From NCBI GenBank assembly GCA_001566295.1, contig KQ964261.1, positions 558,001 to 622,000 on the forward strand: 64,000 bases of DNA, given 5' to 3'. Below, in pieces: positions 22,501 through 31,935 of the stretch. Source of the DNA: Microdochium bolleyi. Its lineage: Eukaryota; Ascomycota; Sordariomycetes; Xylariales; Microdochiaceae. The notes beneath the pieces were generated by a model. It ran no database searches, was not told where the DNA came from, and worked only from the letters and a program-made list of their open reading frames with translations. Positions within the stretch are counted from its first letter, which is position 1; each line of letters starts with the position of its first letter. The translations under genes were made by a program, and so were the position numbers.

Positions 22501-23592
22501 CGTGTTGGTGCCGTTCGCTGGTGCTGGCGCATCGCCCAGGACGGTGACAGAGACTGACGACGAGTCCGGGCCGTGCTCGAGCTTCGGCTCGAGCGCGGCG
22601 CACTTGCCGAGGCCGTGGACGTAGCTCTTGAGCGCGGCCTGCACGAAACGCATGTCGCCGCCACGGTCCGCAAAGAGACCGAAGCGGGTGTCGAGGACCG
22701 AGGACGAGGTGGTCGAGTTGCCGAACGAGAGTGAGCTTGTCGCATTGCCGCTCGCAACCGGAGATGACACATCAGCTGCGACGTTGCAAGCCTGCATGGC
22801 GAGTCTGCCCGATGCATCCTTGCCGAGCTTCGCAGCGTTTTCGATCAGGTCTGCCGCCGCAGAGTTTGCGAGATCACCACCGGAGAATGCAGCGACCACG
22901 GTTTTGCCAGCGCGGGCGAACATGACCGAGGATCCGCACCCTGCGGTGTTGCTAGCCCAGTGCTTCTTGAGCTCGTCGAGTGCAGCGGCCATGCCGACCC
23001 CATCACCTGCACTCGCAGGAGCTGACCAGCTGGTCTCAACGCGCAGGTCTGCCTTGTGAGTGGTCTTGACGCCGCAGGCTTGTCCGTTGCTGTCGTCGCC
23101 ATCGGCACGCCGGGCAAATCTACTGTGCGTGCCACCATGTGAAGGAGTCTCCCCGGTGCCCAGCTCAGACTCCATCTCTGCGACAATGAGCTCGGGTGTG
23201 GGCTCCTGCGTGACATTGTTGTTGAGCAGCCCGTAAAAGGCACCTCCCTGCATCTCTGGACCCCCCACGGCTGTGCTGCACGCCTTGATGCGAGTGTTCT
23301 CAAAGTCCGCGTCGAGTCCTAGTGTAAAGAGAACAGGCGTGTCGGTGCACAGTTCCAGCTCCGACATACTGTGATAGGTCGTCCACCCGGCTGGGTCGGC
23401 CCCTGCGAAGGCGCATGACTGCGGGCAGTACTGTAGCTGGACGTTGTGCAGGAGCGGCACGGCAACTTGGTCGCTGCCATTGCTGCGTGCCCAGATATTG
23501 TTGTTGTTGTTGCTGATGGAGGTCGCGCTGGCGTGATGGGTGGCGGCGAGGAGCGCGGCGGCAACGCCAGGGGCGGATCTTGAGGAGCGCAT
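19534..23592 (-). CDS. Killer-toxin-like chitinase: 2x LysM, ChtBD1, GH18 (subgroup C)
   Basis: A single uninterrupted exon of 1352 residues. There is an N-terminal signal (ends near ATS at about 25), then an Asn run. Residues 45-380 match the N-terminal region of killer-toxin-like chitinases. LysM 1 spans about 384-429 and LysM 2 about 448-496. A hevein-type chitin-binding domain spans about 511-555 (CCDVWGQCGTTSEFC). GH18 runs from AKVGYFEGFN (about 591) to about 960, with the intact active site DGLDFDWE, Glu at about 709, and the substrate-fold motif KILSFGGWSFS. The 390-residue C-terminal part has Trp-rich and acidic segments, then two hydrophobic stretches (about 1235-1300, LILLIVSIVLMVVPF). 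The architecture equals that of fungal subgroup C chitinases related to the alpha subunit of the yeast zymocin complex. It should bind and cut chitin outside the cell, in competition, hyphal interaction or wall remodelling. No decay is visible. Confidence 0.93.
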   Translation of the reverse strand: MRSSRSAPGVAAALLAATHHASATSISNNNNNIWARSNGSDQVAVPLLHNVQLQYCPQSCAFAGADPAGWTTYHSMSELELCTDTPVLFTLGLDADFENTRIKACSTAVGGPEMQGGAFYGLLNNNVTQEPTPELIVAEMESELGTGETPSHGGTHSRFARRADGDDSNGQACGVKTTHKADLRVETSWSAPASAGDGVGMAAALDELKKHWASNTAGCGSSVMFARAGKTVVAAFSGGDLANSAAADLIENAAKLGKDASGRLAMQACNVAADVSSPVASGNATSSLSFGNSTTSSSVLDTRFGLFADRGGDMRFVQAALKSYVHGLGKCAALEPKLEHGPDSSSVSVTVLGDAPAPANGTNTARWSPGAGAGQVGPRANCRDIQVVSGDSCGSLATKCGITGTQFSSYNSFTANLCSTLMPKQWVCCSTGTLPDHTPQPQADGRCTTVTVAEGDGCWSIGEAFGINATQIETVNKQTFGFAGCARLQRGQVICISKGEPPMPAQDPTALCGPWVLGTQRPADYSEVGQLNPCPINACCDVWGQCGTTSEFCTKSEVDGHPGTAMPNTNGCVSNCGTDIVNGGSKPASFAKVGYFEGFNKKRRCLQMDVTQVDLSAITHIHFAFAGISKDYQVTIESGVKEQFDKMVKMDSKGVKKILSFGGWSFSTDYDTSPIFATSVSAANREKFAASVVKFLKDNSLDGLDFDWEYPGATDIPGSVPGSKDDGQNYLLFLQAVKKQLPSGKTLSIALPASYWYLKGFPVRKMASVVDYFVYMTYDLHGQWDYGSKWSNPGCPGGNCLRSHVNRTETRTALSMVTKAGAKTNQIMLGVSSYGRSFKMKDASCTGPNCQFTGSATKSDAEPGLCTDTGGYISDAEISTIVNTGEDVKTWLDQGTASNIMTWRGNWVAYMDGTQKSARTKWAESLNLAGTSDWAVDLQKFHNAVDGDTSGGENIEGVVVNCNLQFNNIAHLAGFHNSGTIPHSCRAIYMLGALVKDLDTAIAAYKNTDNNYDKKFGYYAEYIEDLVNPQLANWMNNWGTDQETKKGLGNKYFDCKYKRDNKDKYRYEGPCPVPKSIMEDGTWDDPEDGYESWIIEYKLRDKEGFEKALSADLGMMPDWIKWQDWDSYPECEGAPDDCTEVHQWLKGDFPRKADKIEVTDPKDIWEKALPEMQRLRDKFTSAMLSVGLGLYDVKSDPVDAAVALAMPVSMLTQAAQSMADIKEFGSKIEARKKKELILLIVSIVLMVVPFLAEVGFSVAGLAAMARFAFIGGEIANGALSIAEIIDNPESAPFAVMGMLLGAAGRGKSQEEVFGTAAKARKAMDGPAVSGMGKSFKAMDDNVQLALRACPLR

Positions 23593-24815
23593 CTTCTTAG
23601 TAGCCCCGAGCTGGCCTCACTTATTACTACTGTTCCCCTGTTGCTGCCAGTCCGGTGGTAAGTGCTGTGGTGCTGATTGTGAAGCTCGTGAGGTCCTGCG
23701 ATATATATGTGCCAGCGGTCAATTTAGCGATGGAATGACATGGCCACTGTCTCTCCTCACACAACTATTTGCACCCTTGCACTGAAAAGTGCTTATTGCT
23801 GAGAATAACGGCACCCGCTACGTAGCATGAACTCTGCCTGGCCGACTCCGCAGGGCAGTTTTGCTTCCTTGCGTGACATTTCAAATTTGTCAGACGCGAT
23901 CCTTTGTACCTCCTCATGTGGACAACTTGTTCCCTGAAGTACCTCTTACACGTAGGATTTGCACCGTGGGTTTACTAGTTGTGCGGTTGATACATTGGAT
24001 GTGACCTGCCATCGGACGTGTGGATATCAAGGAAATGAACGGCCCCGCGGCTTAGGTTCGGGCTAAGTGATTCACTTTGACTTTTCGGTGGCGCTACCTC
24101 CAGGTACAGAACATCTCTTCAGGGCTCCTAGAGAATTCTGCTTAGATCGATCGCGGCTGCATCTGAGGCTCCTGACAACTTAAACCCAGCATCCCGCTAG
24201 CCGTACCTGAGTACTCAGCCGGTAGGATCATACCCCTGTTCGGTCAGGGGTCCGTCCCGACTCATCTTGACGAACCAGAAGACGACATGCCAGCACGTTG
24301 TCCCGAGCCAAGATTCTTATTCGTTATATCAGCCAGAGGTGAAGGATCAAGCTTTTTGATGGAGTTGGATTATGTGAGTCTATCTTGTTCCTGATAGCTC
24401 CTTGTTCATGTAACAAGCCAGTCGCACTTTGAGGAGCGCTATTGTCCTCGGACTCACGAAACGCTGCCTTGCTGCAAGCACTAATCCGTCAATATTGACA
24501 TTCGACACCAAAGTGAGATATGTAAGACTCACTCGTCAAACTGCTGCAATCCTGCAGTGGATAGTTGTGGCACCATGCCATCACGATCTGCACAGCGCTG
24601 TGACTTGAAGACCCTGCATACCAGTGGCGTGCTGCACTGGTCACCGAGCCACAACCATCACGACACATTCACTGTGCCAACGCAAATCTAGCACGCTTTA
24701 CCACGCCACGTGGAAATCGAGAGACATCGGTGTTCTCCCTTTCTCAGTCTCTCGGCATAATTGGGTACCAACGAAATGCAGGATCAATAACGATGAACGA
24801 TGAGCGCGCCTGTGA
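23593..24815. other. Intergenic region upstream of chitinase
   Basis: 1.2 kb containing the chitinase promoter. It is AT-richer than coding DNA around it and shows no intact gene. It leads into the LysM relic at 24816. Confidence 0.5.
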
Positions 24816-24917
24816 AGTTTAGTGCAAATAGTCGCTGCAAATCACACAGAATTGGCAAGGCTAAATAACGAGGTGGGCCAAAGGGTGGCGGAAGGATCTA
24901 GATTCGTTATACCCTGC
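24816..24917 (+). pseudogene. LysM-domain gene relic
   Basis: A 34-codon stretch reads as one LysM repeat. It starts SLVQIVAANHTELARLN, where a functional repeat would normally have Trp in place of the Val before QIV, and ends GSRFVIPC, the usual LysM end with Cys. A TGA stop lies directly upstream in frame, there is no start codon or signal peptide, and after the repeat the frame drifts into unrelated sequence until a stop at about 25077. No flanking exon with LysM character was found on either side. It is best read as the leftover of a LysM-protein gene that once lay beside the chitinase; such pairs are common in fungi. A chance resemblance is the alternative, because the match is only one repeat long. 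Confidence 0.5.
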
Positions 24918-25322
24918 ATGTCACCTACTGCAAGCGGCAACCGCATCAGCTCACCCCCGTCGAGGGTCTTCAAAAGGATGACCGACGCGGGTATCGTCCA
25001 ATGTCACTGTTTTGTACCGTTCAACATATGGTCGCTCGACAGATTGGCATTGCCGATTGTGGCATCTGACACTTGCTGACATGCCCAACAAGATTCTTGC
25101 GCGTTCTCCGTAACGTTATATCGAGATGACATGGGTCCAGCCAGTCGCTCAACTACGATCTCTCGGCGTACAGGGTCCAAATGTGCCATTCTCAAGATCC
25201 GCATATATCATCAGTCAGTGCCAACTCGTCAGCATGGAGCGATTCTTTGTCGTACCCTCATCTCCTGCGTCTGTACACGGCTACATCACCTGGGTCGTGA
25301 TAGCCAGTCGTTCCTTTACAGC

Positions 25323-26289
25323 ATGTGGTCCTCTCACCTGTTGCTTGCCTGGCAACTCGCAGGCCTCATCGCTCTCAGCTCCTTCCTTGACAGTGTCTCT
25401 GCTGGCGGCATTGCGGGCTGCTTCGAGCGAGTTGGCCCGCTCTACCAGACATATCGCATCGCCGTCGACACTTGGGGTGCGGACCAGAAAAAGTTTCTTC
25501 CAGGACTTGCGGCAACTACCGGAGGAGCGCATCCCGATGGAGGCCACAACTTCCTACAGGTCATGAACTACCTCGACGGTGCTAACAAGTATTCGGAGGC
25601 CGACCTGACCTTTGACGACGAAAAGATTGACATCAACAAGGCCACACCTGTCTACACCGCGGCACAGATGCTCTACTACAAGAACGCACCAGACCTAGTG
25701 CCACTGCCGCTCCTATTTCGGAACGCGCCCGAAACGTGGCCGGACGCACTCGGGCAAATCAAGACTATTCATGTTGAGGGCAAGTCTAGTGTCTTCTCCT
25801 TTGGCCCTGAAACACGAAGCCTATAGCCACATCGTGGATTAAACCGGCTCTTTACTGACACCTGCATCGAGATGAATAGCCCACAGGGAGATGAAAGATC
25901 AGGGCAAGCTCGACAAGATTTATGAGCACCGTCTTCGCCTCGAGGTCTGCCATGAGGAGGCCCTCCTGTTCCGCCAGAGCGACTCCATGGATTTCGTGCC
26001 CAAGGACATCAAGAAGGTCACCGGCTGGGAGAACGCGGTCCCGATCACCGTCAAAGAGCCGTGGCACATCAACGACGAGTTCGAAATCACCAAGTTCAAT
26101 GCCGAAGAGACGGTGGAAAAATCGCCCGACGGAATGTTCACCGACGACAGCGTCAAGAACTGGGTCGCCGAGTACGGGAACAGGGATTCGGACACGAAGG
26201 CGGCCAAGAACCACCACAAGGTCATTGCGCAGCTCACCGAGAACAAGGCGTCGGAGTACCGGCTGCTCTATGAGCAGCTTTGTGGCTAG
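25323..26289 (+). CDS. Unrecognised secreted protein next to the chitinase
   Basis: Two-exon model (25323-25783, 25887-26289) giving 287 residues. The start ATG produces a good signal peptide (MWSSHLLLAWQLAGLIALSSFL...VSA). The mature protein begins GGIAGCFERVGPLY and has few cysteines (one near the start, one in LEVCHEEA, one in the C-terminal YEQLCG), with long charged helical stretches in exon 2. Both parts have strongly GC-biased third positions, which supports coding. The only donor that keeps phase reads GTCTAG, which is poor; a conventional CTGAC branch and CACAG acceptor follow. The splice may therefore be inefficient, or the gene may be decaying like the LysM relic beside it. I do not recognise the family. 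Its place beside a killer-toxin-like chitinase hints at a partner role, as inference only. Confidence 0.6.
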
Positions 26290-27705
26290 ATGCTGCGAGA
26301 AGCAATACTGTCTCGACTAGGTAATGCCAAATGGCATCAAAACGGCCTGTGGGAGGGTAGCGGCTGCCAGCCGTCACTGTAGCTGATAAATTTCAAGGCG
26401 GAAGTGCTTCGGGATGTCATGATAAGGTGTGGCTGAAGTCTGGGAGTCTGTGTCATAGAGCACACTAGCTAGCACCAACTTAATTCGACATTTCGTGTTG
26501 CATCCTATACTAATATGCAATCTCAGGCAGTCTCGTCTTGCACCCCGATGCATAGACCATCGGAGAATCTGCAACGGCACAGGTTCCTCCCGAGATGAAC
26601 GTGCCTCCGGCAACGCCTGCAGCCAGACAAAACTGACACTCAAAGATGTAGTGGTGCTCTTTGCAAGGACCAAAGAGGTACACGGTTGCCCTGGGGGTGC
26701 CATGTCTGGCTGCAACTCTGATGCACCTCCACGAGTCTGCATCTCTCCTGCATGCGACAAACATATCACTTCCGCAGTGTTACTCCTCCACCTCTCTTCC
26801 TGGTCTTCTTGCGGAGGCTGCCCAATGAAAGAATCTCCTTGCAAGTCCCGGCAGTTGAATGGCCGACCGCGTGGCCGCACCGCGGATGCACCGGGGGGCC
26901 GGCCCCACAAGCCCCGGCTCATGCGGTCATAATGACACGACACTCCTCAGGTGCAGCCGAGGCATCATCCCGGCACAGCAGGCGTCACCACTGGCATTGG
27001 CATCACTGACTCGTTCAGTTCCTCGTGGGAGGCGCCGGTGCCGGCACAGGACCGGCGAAGTGAACGGCACGGTCTGAGGCGTGTGGACGCTGTAGAGGAC
27101 TCTTTTCATCATGCAGCCCCGAGTCGGTCGATTGGGTTTGGCACGATCGGTTCCTGGCGGGCGGATGCGATTTTATTTTTCACCTGGAAAGTTTAACGGG
27201 ACTTGCCAGTGCGCGACTTACTTCCGCGGACCGGGGTGCCATGCGGGCATCGGAGCCTTTCCCGCGCCATCGGTGCCTTGCCCGTGGACGATGCCCACCC
27301 CTTGCAGGTAAGATTGGCGATTCTAACCAAATCAGGCGCCTGAATTAATCGAAGACGACTACTTTGCCGGAGAGATTCCTCCCAACCCATGCTGCCCGGG
27401 CCAGTTCTATGCAGTCATGATGATTTGTCGTCGCGAAAATCTCCATACCACTACCGAGATTCTCAGTGCTGCAGTGCTGCCCTCTCTCCTCGTGGACAAG
27501 TCATGACGTGAAAGCACGGTCATTGGCTTTGTTGTATATCGCCGTCATGATGCAGTGAGAGACAAGGTTGGCTGGAGTCGGCCTACATACGGCCAACTGC
27601 CGGCATGAGGCGCTGCCTCGTGGTTATAAAGTAGAGCTTCTCTGCACCGAGGATGCCGCCGATTCTTGGTAGTAGACACCACACACAAAGCCAGCCACTT
27701 TCAAG
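26290..27705. other. Intergenic region upstream of Rds1-like gene
   Basis: 1.4 kb without a supportable gene. Open frames on both strands around 26,400-26,950 are similar in length, overlap each other and carry no domain. The last 100 bases hold the TATA-like element of the next gene. Confidence 0.5.
27624..27630 (+). promoter_or_regulatory. TATA box of Rds1-like gene
   Basis: TTATAAA lies about 80 bases upstream of the ATG at 27706, in a spacing typical of fungal TATA-dependent, stress-inducible promoters. Confidence 0.45.
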
Positions 27706-29091
27706 ATGGTTGCATACAGTCTTGTCGGGCTCACGCCCCTGCTGGGCCTCGTTGGTCGCGTCGCCGCGATCCCCTTTGTTTCGCAAGCCACGACAACGTT
27801 CACTTCGGCTGCTGCCACTACACTCTTGCCAGTGCCTGTCACCAACGTGACGTCTCACGGCCCGTACACAGGACCGCCGCCCACCACTACTGGTGCCCTC
27901 TCCACCGAAGTCCTGGCTCCTTCCATCCCAGCACTGCCGCCATTGCAGCAAAAGTTCGACTATCCGGCCGACGGCAAGCTTCATGCGCCCCAGCCGGCGC
28001 CGTACACTCCGAACGGCGGCCTCGGCACCAACGGAAGCGCCCCCGTCTACCGTGTGCAGAGCGACTTTGACTACCAGTCCGTCGCCCTCGCCCTGTACCA
28101 GGAGTGGATCGAGCTCGATCTGTTCAACCATGGCTTGGCCATTTTCTCCGACGAGGACTTCGAGGCTGCCAACCTCACCGCTGAGGACCGGTACCTGATC
28201 CAGTTCATGGCTGAGCAAGAGGTCGGCCACGCCACAGTGCTCACCAACATGCTCGGCGACCAGGCTCCCAAGCAATGCGCCTACAACTACCCCTTCACCA
28301 CCGTTCGCGAGTTCATCGACTTCAACCAGAAGCTCACCCGCTTCGGCGAGTCTGGTGTCTATGGTTTCCTCGAGCACCTCGACTCTCGTGAGACGGCCAC
28401 AATCTTGCTCCAGTCCATCACCACGGAAGCACGCCAGCAGATGATCTTCCGCCAGTTCAACGGCCAGTTCCCCATGCCCGTGTGGTTCGAGACTGGTATC
28501 CCTCAGTCGTGGGCCTGGACATTGCTCGCCCCCTACATTTCCTCATGCCCCGAGGGCCAGACCCGCCTGATCTGGCAGAACTTCCCCAAGCTCAACGTGC
28601 TCAACCAGCCCAACGCCGCCCGCACCGATGGTAGCAATGTCTGGAACGACACGATCCCCGGCGACGCGCTTGGAACGCTGAGCACCGCCAACATCAGCTC
28701 GGAAGAGTCGTGCGGCGACGCATGCGGCCCTGCCATCACACATAACCGCTCCCTCCCGCTCTCCTACCCTGGCCGCAAGGTCTTCCTTTCATGGGACGAG
28801 CCTGGCCAGGCCGTTGGCCCGAACAACAGTTACGTCACGTCAACTTCTGCCGGCGAGCCCAAGTTTGCCGCGTGGGTCTCGCAACTCAACGTCACGTATA
28901 CGCCGCTGGAGGACATCAACGGCTGCACAGCATTCACCATCCAGCCCAACGTCTCCACCATTGAGGGCGATCCCGCCGCGAACGGCACCATGTTCCTTGC
29001 CCTGACGGATTTGGATCTGTTCGTCACGCCGTTCAACCTCTCTCAAATCAACCCGCACGTCCGTGCTCTGAGCCTGTACCAGGCTGGTTGA
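27706..29091 (+). CDS. Rds1-type secreted stress-response protein (ferritin-like fold)
   Basis: An intronless gene of 461 residues with a signal peptide (MVAYSLVGLTPLLGLVGRVAA). A Thr/Pro-rich linker of about 90 residues, a likely O-glycosylation region, leads to the ferritin-like domain (about 120-300). Signatures are YRVQSDFDYQSVALALYQEWIELDLF, EDRYLIQFMAEQEVGHATVL with the Glu/Glu-x2-His pattern of the four-helix bundle, and ILLQSITTEARQQMIFRQFNG. The C-terminal third has many N-x-S/T sites. The family is named after fission yeast rds1, which is induced by starvation and stress. Its biochemical role is not established, although the ferritin-like residues suggest metal binding. The presence of a TATA box and strong codon bias fit inducible high expression. 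Confidence 0.85.
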   Translation: MVAYSLVGLTPLLGLVGRVAAIPFVSQATTTFTSAAATTLLPVPVTNVTSHGPYTGPPPTTTGALSTEVLAPSIPALPPLQQKFDYPADGKLHAPQPAPYTPNGGLGTNGSAPVYRVQSDFDYQSVALALYQEWIELDLFNHGLAIFSDEDFEAANLTAEDRYLIQFMAEQEVGHATVLTNMLGDQAPKQCAYNYPFTTVREFIDFNQKLTRFGESGVYGFLEHLDSRETATILLQSITTEARQQMIFRQFNGQFPMPVWFETGIPQSWAWTLLAPYISSCPEGQTRLIWQNFPKLNVLNQPNAARTDGSNVWNDTIPGDALGTLSTANISSEESCGDACGPAITHNRSLPLSYPGRKVFLSWDEPGQAVGPNNSYVTSTSAGEPKFAAWVSQLNVTYTPLEDINGCTAFTIQPNVSTIEGDPAANGTMFLALTDLDLFVTPFNLSQINPHVRALSLYQAG

Positions 29092-30260
29092 GTAAAGAGT
29101 AGTCTTGTGTGTTGAGCCCTGCGCAGCATAAGAGCGAGCAGGAAGACGATATCGTATGATGATATGATGAGAGAATGTAATCCAGCAGATGAGGATGAGT
29201 GGAATAATTTAATCAGCGACTGTACTCTGCCAATAGAAGTGTGCACAATCGACATAATATCCTGGAAAGAGTAAAATCTATCCTAATTTCAATATGGTTA
29301 AATACATAATTCAAATCGAAGAAGTCGAAATCTATTCTAACGTGTAAGTTTGCAGTCGCCGCGATGAAGCAATCAATTGTTGTCGCTGCGTCACAAATTG
29401 TCACAACGACTTGCAGTTGGCTGTGGAATTTTGTGAAAAGTGTACATCGTTCTATGCAAGAAAAAAGAATTGTGTGTTTTATGTGGAAGCGGCACCCCGA
29501 CAGTCACTAGCATGCCAAGGCATTCCATCCTTCACATGTAATTAGACCAACTCGTTTTCAACAGCGTACGTCGGGCCATGTCCACGGCCTGTCCCGCGGT
29601 CCGTCCCGCGCGCTAGTGAAATACGCCGCGGCCACACGCTACCAGTCGGTGGACCCGCGATGGTGCAGTGGGAATCTCATCCATGACGTGAAGGCCATAC
29701 CTTCGTCGCAAGGGAGCTGAGCAAAGTATCTTGCGTTCGACCGAGTTTGTGCTTCATGAGACCGGCACTCACCGCCGTACCCAGGTACACGACCTGCCTC
29801 GTGATCGTGAAAGTCTGGGTTTGGCCAGTGAGAACCTTCTGTTGGGCGCTGTTGCAGTTGTCACTGCGACTCGGTGGCTTCAGCATGCATATCGGTGGCT
29901 TGGTGCTAAGACATGTCTCGACGGTTGGATCTAGGCTTATGCAGGCTCAACGAGGTCAGGGCTGTAGTCCTTCACAAGGAGTCATCCCGCCAATAGACAA
30001 GCAGCATCCCAAACACACTTGCAAGCCACTTCAATGATTTGAAGATTCGCCATCGTCTAGATCTTGATTGGTGGCCTGTGTTCCGAGATATATCTTTGTA
30101 TCGGAACCAGAAAAGGACGATATAAGGGCCAGTCACTCCTCCTAGAGAGTCTCTAAGGCCAGCAGCAACAAGCAGCAGCATCTTCACGACTTAAAACATC
30201 CCTTGCCTCGACAGCACACTTACCCATTTTCCCACCACCTCCTTTCCAAATCAATACATC
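29092..30260. other. Intergenic region, AT-rich
   Basis: About 1.2 kb. The first 500 bases are among the most AT-rich in the window (29,150-29,480) and have no open frame of note. The end holds a TATAAGGG element near 30,120 and a C/T-rich leader before the small secreted protein gene. Confidence 0.5.
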
Positions 30261-30963
30261 ATGAAGTTCTCCCAGCTTCTGTGTTTTGCTACTGCCGTCA
30301 CGGCTAGTCCCTTTGCCGCTGTTCACCAGAAGACCAGCGACCTCGCTGTTCGCCAAGGGAGCAATCTCGCCACCGTCGTCCTCAGCTCCGTCACGACCGC
30401 AGCGGGCGCTGTCAACTCCTCCCTCATCACCACTCGTATGGGTCTCCACCTTCCATCATCGCGACGTGTGAATACTGACAAGTCGATGCACAGAGCAAAC
30501 GATTCAGCAGGCTGGCAACAACATCAACGTTCAAGTCCAGGCCATCATCGAGGCCAACCTCGCCGCCATAGCCGCCGCCCTTGCCAATGGTGGCGGAGCC
30601 ATCACGAACGCGATCGCTGCTGCCGGTGGCAACATCGCGGCTGCCGTCGCCAACTTTGGCGCTGCTCAGGTTGCCCAGCTCGCGGCCGCCATCGACCAGC
30701 TTGCCTACCTCCTGTTCAATCTCAGCGTTACATTGGAGGTTATAATCAACAACCTTGAGAACGTCGCTCCGGCAGTGCTCCAAGCTATTGCTGACGAGCT
30801 GGCTCTGATCAAGCAGGCCATTGACCCCATCGTTGCGCCGGTCAAGAATGTCGTCGACGCGGTTCGTGCTGTCAATGCCGCTGCTGATGTGGCCCTGTCT
30901 GGCTTTGATGCCTTGATCCCGGGTCTTGTCACTATTGTCAATAACGTCATCAACAACTCTTAG
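30261..30963 (+). CDS. Small secreted Ala/Asn/Val-rich protein
   Basis: Two exons (30261-30435, 30494-30963; 58-base intron with GTATGG/CACAG ends) encode 214 residues. The signal peptide MKFSQLLCFATAVTASPFA is followed by a mature chain almost free of cysteine. It is dominated by amphipathic helical segments with near-repeats (ANLAAIAAALANGGGA, AIAAAGGNIAAAVANFGAA, LFNLSVTLEVIINNLENVA). I do not recognise a named domain with confidence. The composition recalls secreted hydrophobic-surface or cell-wall galactomannoprotein-like proteins, and that is a weak guess. The C/T-rich leader and strong GC3 bias argue for a highly expressed gene. Confidence 0.75.
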
Positions 30964-31935
30964 ATAGTACGATGCTGCAACAAGATTTGTGTGCGGGTGG
31001 GGCGGTAAGCCCCAGGGCCCGAGGATACCATCGCAAGGTCAAGTGGAGGGCTGTCGTCTCAGGAGGACAGACAGGACCATTATGAGCTGGGTTTCAGCAC
31101 GACAAGATCCCAACACATCGTGTCACTCATTTAGCAGATACATAAGCCGTTCTCGCGGTCTCATCTACAACGATGAATACGTGCTGTCCCTGGCGACTGG
31201 ATGGCTAATGTGCTGTGGATATTTATGTACATACGTACGTCTGTGTAAACATGAGCTGAAAGCAATCTAGTGCAACATGAGCCTAGCAGTTGAGCGTCGC
31301 ACAGAGGATGTCTGACGTTCCGCAGAAATGATGCGTATTCACTCCAGCGAGGCCATCCTCCGGTATAACACTGTCCCGTCATTCAACGCTTGGCGCGATG
31401 GAGCTAGAATCGCCTTTGGCGTCGCGGGCTGTTCCACCTCCTCACTTGGCGCTCAACGTCATGCCAAGACAGCATGGCAGCTCATGCCACGACCTGCACG
31501 CTCACGCATTAGGCTGGAAGGGCCTGCAGAAACCTGCAGGAAGCCTTTCCGATTTCCTTGGCACGTCACCTGCAACAAGCACACTGCACCATCCCGGACG
31601 GCTCCGCTTTCCAAGAATGGGCACCAAGGTGGCCCTAGATCACATCTGAGACAGTGATTATTGCGCAGGAGTCTAGATCAGCCTCGCGGCATCTCAACGA
31701 GGGCTCGTCTGTCTTGTTGACGTTCCCACGTCGTCCACCACCTCTTCGCTGATCTCTTGCACTCCGTACTGCAGCAGTGCATGTGTGGGCACGGAATCGG
31801 ATGTAGCCCCCTATCATGCGTCACTTAGCTTGTCTTGGTTGCTTGTCTTGGCGATGCGTCTCTGCAAGGGAAGGCTGCGTGACCCCGTCCCATCTCATAG
31901 TCTTAACCCACCCACCACACACAAGGAATGATGTC
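30964..31935. other. Convergent intergenic region
   Basis: Nearly 1 kb between the 3' ends of the small secreted protein gene and the antiporter gene. I see no gene or repeat. Confidence 0.5.

Noticed and set aside
26374..26943. Overlapping frames on both strands, possible small gene
   Set aside because: Both strands give frames of like length without family signal, so neither is favoured.
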